DNA of 6,376 bases from contig JALSIF010000018.1 in NCBI GenBank assembly GCA_026981635.1, positions 1 to 6,376 of the forward strand, read 5' to 3'. This document shows, piece by piece, positions 5,579 through 6,376 of the stretch (the stretch's first letter is position 1; each line of letters opens with the position of its first letter). The notes under the pieces were generated by a model. That model did not search any database. It saw only the letters and a program-made list of their open reading frames with translations, and was not told where the DNA came from. The position numbers and the translations under genes were made by a program. Origin of the DNA: JALSIF01 sp026981635 [NCBI: bacterium]. Its GTDB lineage: Bacteria > 4484-113 > JALSIF01.

Positions 5579-6376
5579 ATGAGGCGGTGGCTACCCCTGT
5601 TGGTGCTGGTCACCTCCTTGGCTTTTCCCGCCTGGGCCTCCCCCCCGGCCAAGCTTTCCCCCCTCTGGATCGGAGTGCGCAGTCCCTCCTCCCTGGTCGC
5701 CTCTCCCCTCCACACCTCCCTCTCCTTGGAGGATGGTAAGGGAAACCGGACCACTCTGGGGCTGGGGTTTACCAGCCAGGGGCTGATGGTGTGGGGGACC
5801 CTAAGCAAGCGCAATCTAAGCTACGGTGCCCACTCGGGCTACCTGGGTGATGGTCTGCTTATCCTCTACCGCACCCATGACGGCTCCTTTGAGCAGGTGA
5901 TCTCATTAAACTTTGAGACCACCAAGCGGGCCAGCCTGGAGCGCCTCTATATCAATGGCAGGCTGGTTCGCGAGGGGGCAAAGCTTCTGCCCGGCTCCTC
6001 GGCCGCCCTGCGTCGCCTTTCACCGGGGAGGCTTCGCTTTGCCGCCCTCATCCCCTATGCCGAACTGCCCGCCCTCTTCCCCCGCGGAGGATTCCCCCAG
6101 CTAAATCTAGCCATGAGCATTCGTACCGCCTCAGGTACCCAGAGGGTTTTCCTGCTGGCCAGCCCCGGGTTTGATCTGGGTGAGCCCCTGCGCGGGATTA
6201 CCCTGGACACATCCCTGCTTAGCACCCACCGGGTGCTGCTAATGGATCGCTGGGTGCTGCCAGAGGGAGAGCGGGTGGAGGGATACATAGGAGGGGTAAG
6301 CGGCCCCTCCTCCATCTCCTTTGGTGGCGAGGTGGAGGCAGACCTGGATCAGGTGGAGGTGGGCCGCTTCAGCTTG
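5579..6376 (+). CDS. Secreted protein of unknown function, possible bactofilin-like C-terminal region; partial at right edge
   Basis: The frame is open for 266 codons from ATG 5579 to the window end without a stop, so the C-terminus is missing. It starts with a clear signal peptide: MRRW, a hydrophobic stretch (5-18) and a likely cleavage site after AWA (residue 20). The mature part has no cysteine and is rich in short beta-type patterns. Residues about 85-195 (GDGLLILYRTHDGS, LERLYINGRLV, FAALIPYAELPALFP) loosely recall beta-sandwich CBM9/DOMON-like modules, a weak impression. From about 223, DRWVLPEGERVEGYIGGVSG followed by ISFGGEVEADLDQVEVG resembles the V-x-G-E-x-V-x-G-x-I/V-x-G-G repeats of secreted polymer-forming (bactofilin-like) proteins. 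A GAGGG 12 bases upstream is a distant ribosome site. It sits 15 bases after the dehydrogenase, so the two are probably co-transcribed, hinting at a cell-surface role. I do not recognise a named family. Confidence 0.8.
   Translation, partial: MRRWLPLLVLVTSLAFPAWASPPAKLSPLWIGVRSPSSLVASPLHTSLSLEDGKGNRTTLGLGFTSQGLMVWGTLSKRNLSYGAHSGYLGDGLLILYRTHDGSFEQVISLNFETTKRASLERLYINGRLVREGAKLLPGSSAALRRLSPGRLRFAALIPYAELPALFPRGGFPQLNLAMSIRTASGTQRVFLLASPGFDLGEPLRGITLDTSLLSTHRVLLMDRWVLPEGERVEGYIGGVSGPSSISFGGEVEADLDQVEVGRFSL

Overview
The window is about 6.4 kb of GC-rich (roughly 60% by eye), densely packed bacterial DNA with no sign of mobile elements, CRISPR or RNA genes. It holds seven protein genes in two divergent blocks that meet in a short regulatory gap at about 4108-4258. 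The order yqeK - LCP (LytR-CpsA-Psr) gene - rsfS is a classic Bacillota (Firmicutes) arrangement, also seen in some related Terrabacteria lineages. A deep-branching, possibly thermophilic, Bacillota-like or Terrabacteria organism is the best guess, but nothing here fixes the taxon.

Left block, all on the minus strand, read from 4107 down to 1: a MacB/FtsX-type ABC transporter permease; a small membrane protein with three predicted helices and a C-terminal TrkA_C (RCK_C) ligand-binding domain; an HD-domain YqeK-type phosphohydrolase; an LCP wall-polymer ligase; and the ribosome silencing factor RsfS, which runs off the left edge almost complete. Gaps are 24, 31, -13 and 31 bases, so one operon is likely. 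It mixes envelope functions (permease, LCP) with nucleotide and ribosome housekeeping (YqeK, RsfS). The nadD gene that often precedes yqeK is absent; its place is taken by the TrkA_C membrane protein.

Right block, plus strand, from 4259: a UDP-N-acetylhexosamine 6-dehydrogenase of the WbpA/WecC type, then after 15 bases a secreted protein of unknown function. The latter continues past the right edge and has a tail that looks like the start of bactofilin-type beta-helix repeats. The dehydrogenase makes a uronic-acid sugar nucleotide for surface polysaccharide, and the divergent LCP gene could attach such a polymer to the wall. That link is an inference from proximity.

The divergent gap contains a perfect 10-bp GC-rich stem with a 5-base loop (4169-4193), flanked by T runs in both directions, and weak candidate promoters facing both ways. 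Most starts in the left block lack a convincing Shine-Dalgarno sequence. Two of them (rsfS and yqeK) instead have a -10-like hexamer 7-8 bases upstream of the start codon, as expected for leaderless mRNAs. No wholly new system is evident. The most unusual items are the divergent hairpin, the pore-like TrkA_C protein and the secreted protein.
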